From: Amycolatopsis sp. MtRt-6
Lineage (GTDB): Bacteria; Actinomycetota; Actinomycetes; Mycobacteriales; Pseudonocardiaceae
Reading direction: 5' to 3'
Length of the DNA: 64,000 nt
Assembly (NCBI RefSeq): GCF_017308975.1
Contig: NZ_JADWPD010000014.1
Coordinates: forward strand, 1 to 64,000
In this document: one piece after another, positions 23,931 to 31,153 of the stretch
Layout of the letters: each line of letters begins with the position of its first letter
Numbering within the stretch: position 1 is the first letter of the stretch
Translations under genes and position numbers: made by a program
The notes under the pieces: model-generated
Told to the model about the DNA's origin: nothing
The model's input: the letters and a program-made list of their open reading frames with translations, nothing else
The model's database searches: none

Positions 23931-26305
23931 GGGGCAAGATCCTGGCGGGTTTCCTGACGCTCACCGCGGCCGCGACGGGGCTCATCCCCGCCGCGGCCGC
24001 GGCCGGCGGGGACGCCCTGGACGCCGTCAACACGTTCATCGGCACGCAGGACGAGGGCAACACGTTCCCCGGCGCTTCGGCGCCGTTCGGGATGACGCAG
24101 GTCAGCCCGATCACCTCGCACTACGCCGGCTACCGCTACACCGACACCGCGATCCGCGGGTTCGGGCACTTCTTCCTGTCCGGCGCGGGCTGCTGGGAGC
24201 AGGGCGGCCTGGTCTCGACGTTGCCGACGACCGGGGAAGTGGGTCCCGGCAAGGCGTTCGACACGACCAAGCCGGCCACTTTCGACCAGAAGCAGTACGT
24301 CTCGCCGTTCACCCACGACGGCGAAGTCGGCAAGCCCGGCTACTACAAGGTGCGCCTGACCGGCTACGGCGGCGTCGACGTCGAGACGACGGCGGCGACG
24401 CGGGCGGGTGTCGAGCGGTACACGTTCGCGAAGCCGGGGGACGCCAACGTCTTCGTCAACGTCGGGCAGGCCAACGACAAGGAACCGGTGACGGGCAGCA
24501 GCATCCGCGTCGTCGACGACCGGACCGTCGAGGGCACCGTGGAGTCGCAGGCGTTCTGCGGCGGCAAGGCCTACACGACGTACTTCACGACGAAGTTCGA
24601 CAAGCCGTTCAAGGCGTTCGGCACGTGGTCGCCGGACGGCGGCACACCCGGCTCGCGCTCCTCCGCAGGCGGAGCGGGCCTGCGTGGCGCGTGGCTCACG
24701 TTCGGTGGCGGGCAGGTGACCGCGACCACGGCGATCTCCCAGGTCGACGCCGCCGGCGCGCGGGGGAACCTCGCGTCGGAGCGGATCCGGTCGTTCGACG
24801 CGGCCAAGGACGCCGTCCAGCGCACCTGGCGGCGTGAGCTGTCCTCTGTGGACATCAAGGGCGGGACGACCGACGACCGCACGGTCTTTTACACGTCGCT
24901 CTATCACGCGCTGCTGCAGCCGCTGACGGCCAACGACGCCGACGGCCGCTATTACGGCTTCGACAAGAAGGTCCACCGCGCGGTCGGCTGGACGTACTAC
25001 GACTTCTTCTCGCTGTGGGACACCTACCGCACGCAGAACCAGCTCCTGGCGTTGCTGCGGCCGGACCGCGCTCGCGATATCGCCAAGAGCATCCTGGCCA
25101 TCCACGACCAGGGCGGCTGGCTCCCGCGGTGGGCGTACGCGAGCCAGGAGACGAACACGATGACCGGCGACCCGGTCACGCCGTTCCTGGTCGACCTCTG
25201 GCGCTTCGGCGCGTTGCCGGGCGAGGAGATGCACGCCTACCAGGCGCTGCTGCAGAACTCGCGCGAGCTCCCGCCCGCTGCGTTGCCGTTCCAAGGGCGT
25301 TCGGGCAACGAGAGCTACCAGAAGGACGGATTTGTCCAGTACGACCCGAATTTCCCGAAGAAGGGCCAGGACACCGATCCGAACCACGGCGCTTCGGCCA
25401 CCCTGGAGTACGCGCTCGGTGACTGTTCGCTGTCGGTGATGGCGGCCGCGCTCGGCAAGGAGGACGACGCCGCCGCGCTGGCCGCGAAGGGCCGGACCTA
25501 CCGGACGTTGTGGGACGAAACGCTGACCGACCGCGGCTTCACCGGCTTCTTCCGGCCGAAGGTGCTCGGCGGCGCGTGGTTCTCGCCGGCGGACAAGCCC
25601 TACAGCCCGCAGAGCCAGGACGGCTTCCACGAGGGCACGGCCTGGCAGTACCAGTGGCTCGTGCAGCAGGACGTGCCCGGGCTGGTGCGGCGGATGGGCG
25701 GCCCGGCGGCCACCGGGAAGCGCCTCGACGACTTCTTCGCCTACGACGAGCTCGTGAAGAACCCGGCGACGGCGGTGCGCGAGAACTGGGTCGTCGGTCC
25801 GTACGACTACTACGACCAGTTCCGGTACAACCCGAACAACGAGCCGGACCTGCACTCGCCGTGGATGTACGCGCTCACCGGGCAGCCGTCGAAGACGTCG
25901 ACGGTCGTGCGGGCGGCGCACACGCTGTTCACGAACGCGCCCAACGGCGTCACCGGGAACGACGACCTGGGCACCATGTCGGCGTGGTACGTCTTCAGCG
26001 CGCTGGGGCTGTACCCCGCCGTCCCGGGGACTGGGAACTTCGTGCTCAACGCTCCGCGTTTCGCGAAATCCGTCCTGCACCTGGAGAACGGGCGCGACAT
26101 CACGATCCAGGCGCCGGGTGCTTCCGGTTCGCGGCTGCAGTACGTGTCGTCCCTTCGCGTGGACGGCAAGGCCAGTGACCGCGTGTATGTGAACGTCGAC
26201 CAGTTCAACCGCGGGACGACGCTCGATTTCGGGCTCACCGGCGACGCGACGGCGAAGTGGGGGACGTCACCTTCGTCCGCCCCGGCTTCGCCCTGCGCGG
26301 AGTAG
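23927..26305 (+). CDS. Secreted GH92 alpha-mannosidase, core only
   Basis: This 792-residue exported enzyme has a signal peptide (about 1-26) and a GH92 core without the extra C-terminal domains of its neighbour. Key segments are DEGNTFPGASAPFGMTQVSP, FHEGTAWQYQW near 567-577 with the catalytic-acid Glu, and GNDDLGTMSAWYVF near 676-689. The active-site surroundings differ clearly from the first copy (HEGTAWQYQW against VEGNGAQYDW), so different linkages are likely. ATG 23927 overlaps the upstream stop. The two are co-translated and jointly feed mannose to the ABC system. Confidence 0.92.
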   Translation: MRGKILAGFLTLTAAATGLIPAAAAAGGDALDAVNTFIGTQDEGNTFPGASAPFGMTQVSPITSHYAGYRYTDTAIRGFGHFFLSGAGCWEQGGLVSTLPTTGEVGPGKAFDTTKPATFDQKQYVSPFTHDGEVGKPGYYKVRLTGYGGVDVETTAATRAGVERYTFAKPGDANVFVNVGQANDKEPVTGSSIRVVDDRTVEGTVESQAFCGGKAYTTYFTTKFDKPFKAFGTWSPDGGTPGSRSSAGGAGLRGAWLTFGGGQVTATTAISQVDAAGARGNLASERIRSFDAAKDAVQRTWRRELSSVDIKGGTTDDRTVFYTSLYHALLQPLTANDADGRYYGFDKKVHRAVGWTYYDFFSLWDTYRTQNQLLALLRPDRARDIAKSILAIHDQGGWLPRWAYASQETNTMTGDPVTPFLVDLWRFGALPGEEMHAYQALLQNSRELPPAALPFQGRSGNESYQKDGFVQYDPNFPKKGQDTDPNHGASATLEYALGDCSLSVMAAALGKEDDAAALAAKGRTYRTLWDETLTDRGFTGFFRPKVLGGAWFSPADKPYSPQSQDGFHEGTAWQYQWLVQQDVPGLVRRMGGPAATGKRLDDFFAYDELVKNPATAVRENWVVGPYDYYDQFRYNPNNEPDLHSPWMYALTGQPSKTSTVVRAAHTLFTNAPNGVTGNDDLGTMSAWYVFSALGLYPAVPGTGNFVLNAPRFAKSVLHLENGRDITIQAPGASGSRLQYVSSLRVDGKASDRVYVNVDQFNRGTTLDFGLTGDATAKWGTSPSSAPASPCAE

Positions 26306-26313
26306 ACAGCGGC

Positions 26314-26357
26314 GCTCACGGCCGTGGTTCAGACCACAGTGGACCACGGCCGTGAGC
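26314..26357. terminator. Hairpin after the GH92 pair
   Basis: A perfect 15-bp stem (26314-26328 against 26343-26357) with a 14-base loop lies just past the stop codon. No T-run follows, as is usual in actinomycetes. Confidence 0.75.
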
Positions 26358-26520
26358 ATCGTCACGGGCCCCGGTGTTCCCGTGAGGGCCGTCACGCCTC
26401 ACACTGGTCTCAGCACGTCCGACAGCGCCGTTGACGTCCACAGGCAGTCCGCCGTGGACGGTGCCGTCGGACGTTTGTCATGTCACGAACCAACGTGGTG
26501 AGACCCCACAGGAGGAAGAA

Positions 26521-26886
26521 GTGTCCAGCAAGGCCGCTCTAGTGTTCCGCGTGGCCGCGGTAGCCGAAGCCCTCTCCTGGGCCGGGCTGCTGGTCGGGAT
26601 GTTCCTCAAGTACGTCGTCCACGCCTCCCACGAGGGTGGTGTGCCGGTCCTCGGCATGGTGCACGGCGTGATCTTCGTCCTTTATGTGGTGATCTCCCTG
26701 TCCGTGGCGAAGCCGCTCGGCTGGCGCCCGAAGACGCTGGTGCTGGCCCTGCTGGCGAGCATCCCGCCGCTGTTCACGTGGCTGTTCGAGAAGTGGGCGC
26801 TGCGCAACGGCAAGCTCGACGGCCCGCAGCGGCTGTCCCACGGCGGTGTCGGCCTGTTCCAGGCGAAGGAACCCGTCGCCGCCTGA
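26521..26886 (+). CDS. DUF3817 membrane protein
   Basis: The 121-residue protein has three hydrophobic segments. Its start is typical of DUF3817 (ALVFRVAAVAEALSWAGLLVGMFLKY), and HGVIFVLYVVISLSVAKPLGW follows. Function is unknown; it sits in the membrane. GTG 26521 is preceded by AGGAGGAAG. A terminator shared with the convergent MarR gene follows. Confidence 0.85.
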   Translation: MSSKAALVFRVAAVAEALSWAGLLVGMFLKYVVHASHEGGVPVLGMVHGVIFVLYVVISLSVAKPLGWRPKTLVLALLASIPPLFTWLFEKWALRNGKLDGPQRLSHGGVGLFQAKEPVAA

Positions 26887-26900
26887 GTTCCCAGGACGTG

Positions 26901-26934
26901 AGAAAGGGCTCGCACTCCGGTGCGGGCCCTTTCT
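26901..26934. terminator. Bidirectional hairpin terminator
   Basis: The stem AGAAAGGGCTCGCAC pairs with GTGCGGGCCCTTTCT (one mismatch or wobble) around a 4-base loop. T and A runs on both sides serve the convergent DUF3817 and MarR genes. Confidence 0.85.
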
Positions 26935-26936
26935 GC

Positions 26937-27437
26937 TTACTCGCTGAAGTCGCCGGCGGCGCGGCGCACCTTGGTCAGCAGGTCCGTCAGCTGTTCGGTC
27001 TGCCGTTCGGTCAGCCCGTTCAGCCCGAAGTCGATGGCGGTGACGGCTTCGGTGGCGGCCACGCGGCGGTGGCGGCCCTCGTCGGTGATCTCGACGAGCG
27101 TCGTGCGGCGGTCCGTCGGGTGCGGCACGCGCTTCACGAGCCCGTCGCGCTCCAGGCGGTCCACTATGTTGGTGACACTGGTGGGGTGCAGCTGGAGCCG
27201 CTCGCCCATCACCCGCATCGGCAGGCTGGCGCTGCGGGCGAAGGTGAGCAGCACCAGCGCTTCGTACCGGGCGAAGGTCAAGCCGTGCGGCTTGAGCGCG
27301 CCGTCCACCGCGGACTGGATGATCTGCTGGACCCGCATCACCCCGGTCACCGCGGCCATGGTCCCGGAGGGCCCGATCCGGTCCTCCCAGATCCGGGCCG
27401 CGCGGGCGATCGGGTCGAACGGCAGCGGACGGTTCAT
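26937..27437 (-). CDS. MarR-family transcriptional regulator
   Basis: The 166-residue protein has a winged helix of MarR type: LPMRVMGERLQLHPTSVTNI for the recognition region, then VDRLERDGLVKRVPHPTDRRTTLVEITDEG, the wing signature. The ligand is unknown. ATG 27437 is the likely start. The thiamine-binding-family gene is divergent, 78 bases away, and may be its target. Confidence 0.88.
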   Translation of the reverse strand: MNRPLPFDPIARAARIWEDRIGPSGTMAAVTGVMRVQQIIQSAVDGALKPHGLTFARYEALVLLTFARSASLPMRVMGERLQLHPTSVTNIVDRLERDGLVKRVPHPTDRRTTLVEITDEGRHRRVAATEAVTAIDFGLNGLTERQTEQLTDLLTKVRRAAGDFSE

Positions 27438-27515
27438 GACACGCGAAGTTACCAGCGGGTACCGGCGGGTGTCGCACGACTGGCGGAAATGACCACGAAG
27501 AAGGGACTTCCGAGC

Positions 27516-27821
27516 ATGATCGTCGCGTTCAGCGTGAGCCCGTCCGGCGGGGAGCCGGACGGCGGGGTGAGCGAAGCCGTGGCCCGCGCGGTGAAGGTGG
27601 TCCGCGAGTCCGGGCTGCCCAACTCGACCAACGCGATGTTCACGAACATCGAAGGTGACTCCTGGGACGAGGTCATGGACGTGGTCAAGCGCGCGGTCGA
27701 GGCGGCGGGCGAAGGCTCGTCCCGGGTCAGCCTGGTCCTGAAGGCGGACATCCGGCCGGGCTTCTCCGGTCAGCTGGAGGCGAAGGTGGACCGGATCGAA
27801 GCCCACCTCCGCGAGTCCTGA
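27516..27821 (+). CDS. MTH1187/YqgV-family (thiamine-binding-like) protein
   Basis: This 101-residue ferredoxin-like protein matches the DUF77/MTH1187 family: MIVAFSVSPSGGEPDGGVSE, VRESGLPNSTNAMFTNIEG, RVSLVLKADIRPG. Members bind thiamine or a similar ligand and assemble as oligomers. I chose ATG 27516, where the family consensus starts, over ATG 27489. AGAAGGGA lies upstream. It ends just before the 30-bp repeat array. Confidence 0.85.
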   Translation: MIVAFSVSPSGGEPDGGVSEAVARAVKVVRESGLPNSTNAMFTNIEGDSWDEVMDVVKRAVEAAGEGSSRVSLVLKADIRPGFSGQLEAKVDRIEAHLRES

Positions 27822-27828
27822 GCCCAGA

Positions 27829-28003
27829 GCGCCCCAATGTGGCCTTGGGTGCGTTGGACGCACCGAAGGCCACATTGGGTGCGTTGGACGCACCGAAGGC
27901 CACATTGGGTGCGTTGGACGCACCGAAGGCCACATTGGGTGCGTTGGACGCACCGAAGGCCACATTGGGTGCGTTGAGCGCACCGAAGGCCACATTGGGG
28001 CGC
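27829..28003. repeat. Palindromic repeat array, five 30-bp units
   Basis: Units of GCGTTGGACGCACC followed by GAAGGCCACATTGGGT recur every 30 bases at 27851, 27881, 27911, 27941 and 27971 (the last with GAGCG for GGACG). Each has a GGTGCGT/ACGCACC hairpin. The array opens with GCGCCCCAATGTGGCCTT and closes with the inverse. The peptides it would encode (ALDAPKATLG repeats) have no other support. A two-unit version is at 12281-12365. Confidence 0.92.
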
Positions 28004-28013
28004 TTGAGCCGGG

Positions 28014-28421
28014 TCAGGGGAGGGGCGGGGTGAAGGCGACCGTCCACCGGCCGTCTTCGCTGGTCACCGTCAGCGGGTAGGTGAACGGCCTGCCGTCGCC
28101 GAGCGCGCCCGAGACGGTCGCGCGGGTCGGGGCGCCGGCATCCGGCCCCAGCTCGACCCGCACGTCGCGCACCCCGCGGCCGGCGAGCACCGAGACGTAG
28201 TCCTTCGCGAAGTCGCCGCCGCCCGAGCCGGGGTAGTCGAGCAGATCGGCCAGGGCGTCGGCGTCGTGCCCGGAGAGGGCGGCGGCGAGCCGGTCGCGCA
28301 GTTCGGCGGGCGAGGTGGCCCCGGGGTCCGGTTCGTGCACGATGAGCAACGTCACCGCACCGATCCAGACGACGGCGGCCACGATCGACAGGACCACCTT
28401 CACGTCACGCCGGATGTGCAC
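28014..28421 (-). CDS. Hypothetical membrane-anchored protein
   Basis: The 135-residue protein has one N-terminal membrane segment (VVLSIVAAVVWIGAVTLLIV) and an exported domain ending in a beta-rich half (PFTYPLTVTSEDGRWTVAF). The exported part resembles small DUF4878/NTF2-like lipoprotein-type domains, but I cannot assign it. I chose GTG 28421 so that the membrane segment is N-terminal and a promoter region remains before the divergent thioredoxin gene. The longest frame starts at 28571. Confidence 0.6.
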   Translation of the reverse strand: MHIRRDVKVVLSIVAAVVWIGAVTLLIVHEPDPGATSPAELRDRLAAALSGHDADALADLLDYPGSGGGDFAKDYVSVLAGRGVRDVRVELGPDAGAPTRATVSGALGDGRPFTYPLTVTSEDGRWTVAFTPPLP

Positions 28422-28562
28422 CCGGCCGAGCCTGCCCCAGCGCCGCCGTCCTGCCAAGCGGACGGGGCGCGCGGGTGCCGAACCCCGCGGCCCGCCGTCC
28501 TGCCCAGCGCGAGGGCCGGGCACCCGGTGAAACTCCTCCGGCGCGCGTGCCAGGATGGAACC

Positions 28563-29540
28563 GTGACACAACCACGCGGATCTGCAGCGAAGTCAGCGGC
28601 CCTGTCCGCCGCCCTGTCCGGCGCGGTCGACCTTTCCGCGCTCAAGGCCCGTGCCGAAGCGGCGCAACGGCAGCCGGCGGCCCCGCCCGCCCGCCCGGCC
28701 GGTGACGGGCCGCCGCGGCCCGGCTCCGGCGAGAGTGGCGCCGTGATCGATGTCACCGAGGCCACCTTCCAGGCCGAGGTCGTGGAGCGGTCCCTGCGCC
28801 AGCTCGTGGTCGTCGACCTGTGGGCCGAGTGGTGCGGCCCGTGCAAGCAGCTGTCCCCGGTCCTGGAGCGGATGGCCGCCGAGTCCGGCGGCGCGTGGGT
28901 CGTCGCGAAGGTCGACGTCGACGCCAACCCGCGGATCGCGCAGCTGTTCGGCGCGCAGTCCATCCCGACGATCGTCGCCATCGCCGGCGGCCAGCCGGTC
29001 GACGCCTTCTCCGGCGCGCTGCCCGAGCCCGAGATCCGGAAGTGGATCAACTCGCTCCTGGACGCCCTGCGCGACAAGCTGCCGGGCATCCGCGACGCGG
29101 AGGCGGCCGCCGGCCCGGTCGAGGAGCCGGAGGACCCGCGCTTCACCGAGGCGGAGGAGGCCTTCGAGCGGGGCGACTTCGCCGCCGCGCAGGCCGCCTA
29201 CGAGCGCATCCTGGACGTCGAACCGGCCAACGAGCTGGCCAAGAACGCCCTGGCCCAGGTCAAGTTCACCGCTCGCGCCGAAAGCGCCGACCCGGACGCC
29301 GTCGCCAAGGCGGACGCCGACCCGTCCGACCTGGCGGCCCAGCTCGACGCGGCCGACCTCGAGATCGCGGCGAACGACGTCGAAGCCGGCTTCAAGCGCC
29401 TGATCGACACCGTCCGCCGCACGGCGGGCGACGACCGCAACAAGGTCCGCGAGCACCTGGTGGCCCTGTTCGACCTGTTCGACCCGGCCGACGACCGCGT
29501 CATGAAGGCCCGCCGCGACCTGGCGAGCGCTCTCTTCTAA
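28563..29540 (+). CDS. Thioredoxin-domain protein with TPR-like C-terminus (YbbN/CnoX-type)
   Basis: This 325-residue protein has a low-complexity N-terminus to about 55. A thioredoxin domain with the intact redox motif WCGPCK near 90-95 and SIPT cis-proline follows. From about 195 come TPR-like helices (AEEAFERGDFAAAQAAYERIL). The layout matches E. coli CnoX (YbbN), a chaperedoxin that holds oxidation-sensitive clients. Here both active cysteines are present, so reductase activity is possible. GTG 28563 follows GGATGGA. A strong terminator follows the stop. Confidence 0.88.
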   Translation: MTQPRGSAAKSAALSAALSGAVDLSALKARAEAAQRQPAAPPARPAGDGPPRPGSGESGAVIDVTEATFQAEVVERSLRQLVVVDLWAEWCGPCKQLSPVLERMAAESGGAWVVAKVDVDANPRIAQLFGAQSIPTIVAIAGGQPVDAFSGALPEPEIRKWINSLLDALRDKLPGIRDAEAAAGPVEEPEDPRFTEAEEAFERGDFAAAQAAYERILDVEPANELAKNALAQVKFTARAESADPDAVAKADADPSDLAAQLDAADLEIAANDVEAGFKRLIDTVRRTAGDDRNKVREHLVALFDLFDPADDRVMKARRDLASALF

Positions 29541-29544
29541 GACG

Positions 29545-29576
29545 AAGGGGCCCCCACCGCGCGGTGGGGGCCCCTT
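29545..29576. terminator. Perfect 32-bp palindromic bidirectional terminator
   Basis: AAGGGGCCCCCACCGC is followed directly by its complement, between the convergent thioredoxin and metallopeptidase genes. Confidence 0.88.
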
Positions 29577-29586
29577 TCACAAAGCG

Positions 29587-31029
29587 TCAGGCGTACGCCT
29601 TCGAGCAGACCGACGAACCTTCGAGATACCCCTTGCGCAGCGCCTCGACCCGGTCGAAACCGCTGTCCGGGCGCTTCCCGTTGACGTCCGCAGACACGAG
29701 GCTCTCCGGCTGCAGCAGGTCCGCGATGGCCTCGTCGAGGTCACCGGCCGAAAGCCGCAGGTCGCCCGGGCGGTTGGTGAACGCCGCCCACGCGCCCACC
29801 AGGCACGCCGTGCGCAGGCCCGCGTTGGCGTTGTCGATCGACGCGCCGACGCCCTTCTGGATGCCCAGCGCGTACCGCGCCGCGACCTCCGAGAACGCCG
29901 CGAAGTCACCCATGCCGCCCGGGTCCTCGCCCTTCATCTCGGCCTCGCGGTCGATCGGCTGGGCGAGCTGGGCCAGCTTGGCCATGTCGATGCTCACCGT
30001 GTTGTCGTCCGGGCAGTACGACGCCGGCGGCGTGGTCTGGCAGCTGCCGCTGTCGGTGATCTCCGGCGCGGCCACCCCGGCGCCCTTGAACGCCTCGTCG
30101 AGGCTCTTCTTCAGCAGCGCGACGGTCTGGGCGTTGAACTTCGCGTCGCCCTTGCCCTTGTCGCCCTTGTCGAACGGGCGCTCGGTGAGCCGGGGCTTGA
30201 TGTTCTCGGCCGTCATCCCCGCGCACTCCTTCGGGCCCTTCTCGAACCCGGCCTGGAACGCGTAGGTGCGGTCGAACGCCGTGCCGTGCGCGCCCTTGTC
30301 GGCGGCGCTGGTGCCCGCCTGGTCGCGGATCAGGAACATCGACGCCATCACCTGGTTGAGGCCTTCGGACGTCGACACCCGGTAGTACTTGCTCTTGTCC
30401 TCGGCGACCCAGCGGAAGTAACCGCCGGCGAAGCAGTCGGCCTGCTGCTCCTTGACCACGGTCGGGGTGTTCTTGGCGATCCCCGCCTTGTCCCCGAGCC
30501 GGTACTGGACGGCGTGGCCGAACTCGTGCGCGAGCACGACGACCACCGACATCGGGCCGAACCGCTGGCGCAGCATCGGCAGCAGCACGCCGCGGTCCCA
30601 CGCCACCGAGTCGTCGACCGGGCAGTAGAACGCGTTCACGAGCTTCTTCACGCTGCCGCAGCCGGTTTCCTCGGTGTCGCTCTGCGCGTCGTAGGACAGC
30701 AGGGACTTCACCGGCTCGAACTGGTCGCCGAAGTTGGCCGGCAGCGTCTCGGCCCAGTAGGTCTGGACGTCGGCGATCGCGGCCGTGGCGAGCTTGTCGT
30801 CCTCACCGCCGTCGGCGTTGCGGACGTTCAGGTCCGGCGTCGGCGCGTCCGGCTTGAGGCCGCTCTCGAAGTGCGTCACCGGCAGCCCGGAGACCGAGCC
30901 CGCGCCCGTGTCCTTGGCCGGGTCGCCGCTCGCGCCGCCCTTGCTGTTGCACCCGCTCACGGCGACCGCCGCGACGGCCAGCAGCGCGACCAGCGCCCGC
31001 CGTCCTCCCCCTGGGATCATTCTGTTCAC
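29587..31029 (-). CDS. Neutral zinc metallopeptidase-family lipoprotein
   Basis: The 480-residue exported protein has a signal peptide with lipobox VSGC (Cys27). A gluzincin-like site His168-Glu-Phe-Gly-His172 lies in VVVVLAHEFGHAVQYRLGD, and QQADCFAGGYFRWV supplies a downstream acidic ligand. This fits the putative neutral zinc metallopeptidase family. The substrate is unknown; it should act at the outer face of the membrane. GTG 31029 with GAGAG upstream is preferred; ATG 31020 is an alternative. The gene is divergent from glgP. Confidence 0.85.
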   Translation of the reverse strand: MNRMIPGGGRRALVALLAVAAVAVSGCNSKGGASGDPAKDTGAGSVSGLPVTHFESGLKPDAPTPDLNVRNADGGEDDKLATAAIADVQTYWAETLPANFGDQFEPVKSLLSYDAQSDTEETGCGSVKKLVNAFYCPVDDSVAWDRGVLLPMLRQRFGPMSVVVVLAHEFGHAVQYRLGDKAGIAKNTPTVVKEQQADCFAGGYFRWVAEDKSKYYRVSTSEGLNQVMASMFLIRDQAGTSAADKGAHGTAFDRTYAFQAGFEKGPKECAGMTAENIKPRLTERPFDKGDKGKGDAKFNAQTVALLKKSLDEAFKGAGVAAPEITDSGSCQTTPPASYCPDDNTVSIDMAKLAQLAQPIDREAEMKGEDPGGMGDFAAFSEVAARYALGIQKGVGASIDNANAGLRTACLVGAWAAFTNRPGDLRLSAGDLDEAIADLLQPESLVSADVNGKRPDSGFDRVEALRKGYLEGSSVCSKAYA

Positions 31030-31153
31030 TCGCTCTCGTGCCCACCCGGTACCCGACGGGCAGGACCATACCCAGGGCATACGCGGAGCGTGCACGTTAT
31101 CCCCGAACTACTCCCTGCGCAGGCCGGGCGGCGGCCCGATATCGTCGCTTCCC

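Noticed and set aside
26430..26465. Riboswitch before the DUF3817 gene
   Set aside because: Only a simple CGTCCAC/GTGGACG hairpin is visible and no conserved aptamer core was recognised.
27829..28003. CRISPR array
   Set aside because: The 30-base units are contiguous with no unique spacers and no cas genes are present.
27839..28033. ORFs encoding ALDAPKATLG tandem peptides
   Set aside because: They are translations of the 30-bp intergenic repeat, occur on both strands and have no ribosome site or independent support.
29541..29580. Perfect palindrome considered as an operator
   Set aside because: Position between two convergent stop codons makes a terminator the simpler reading.
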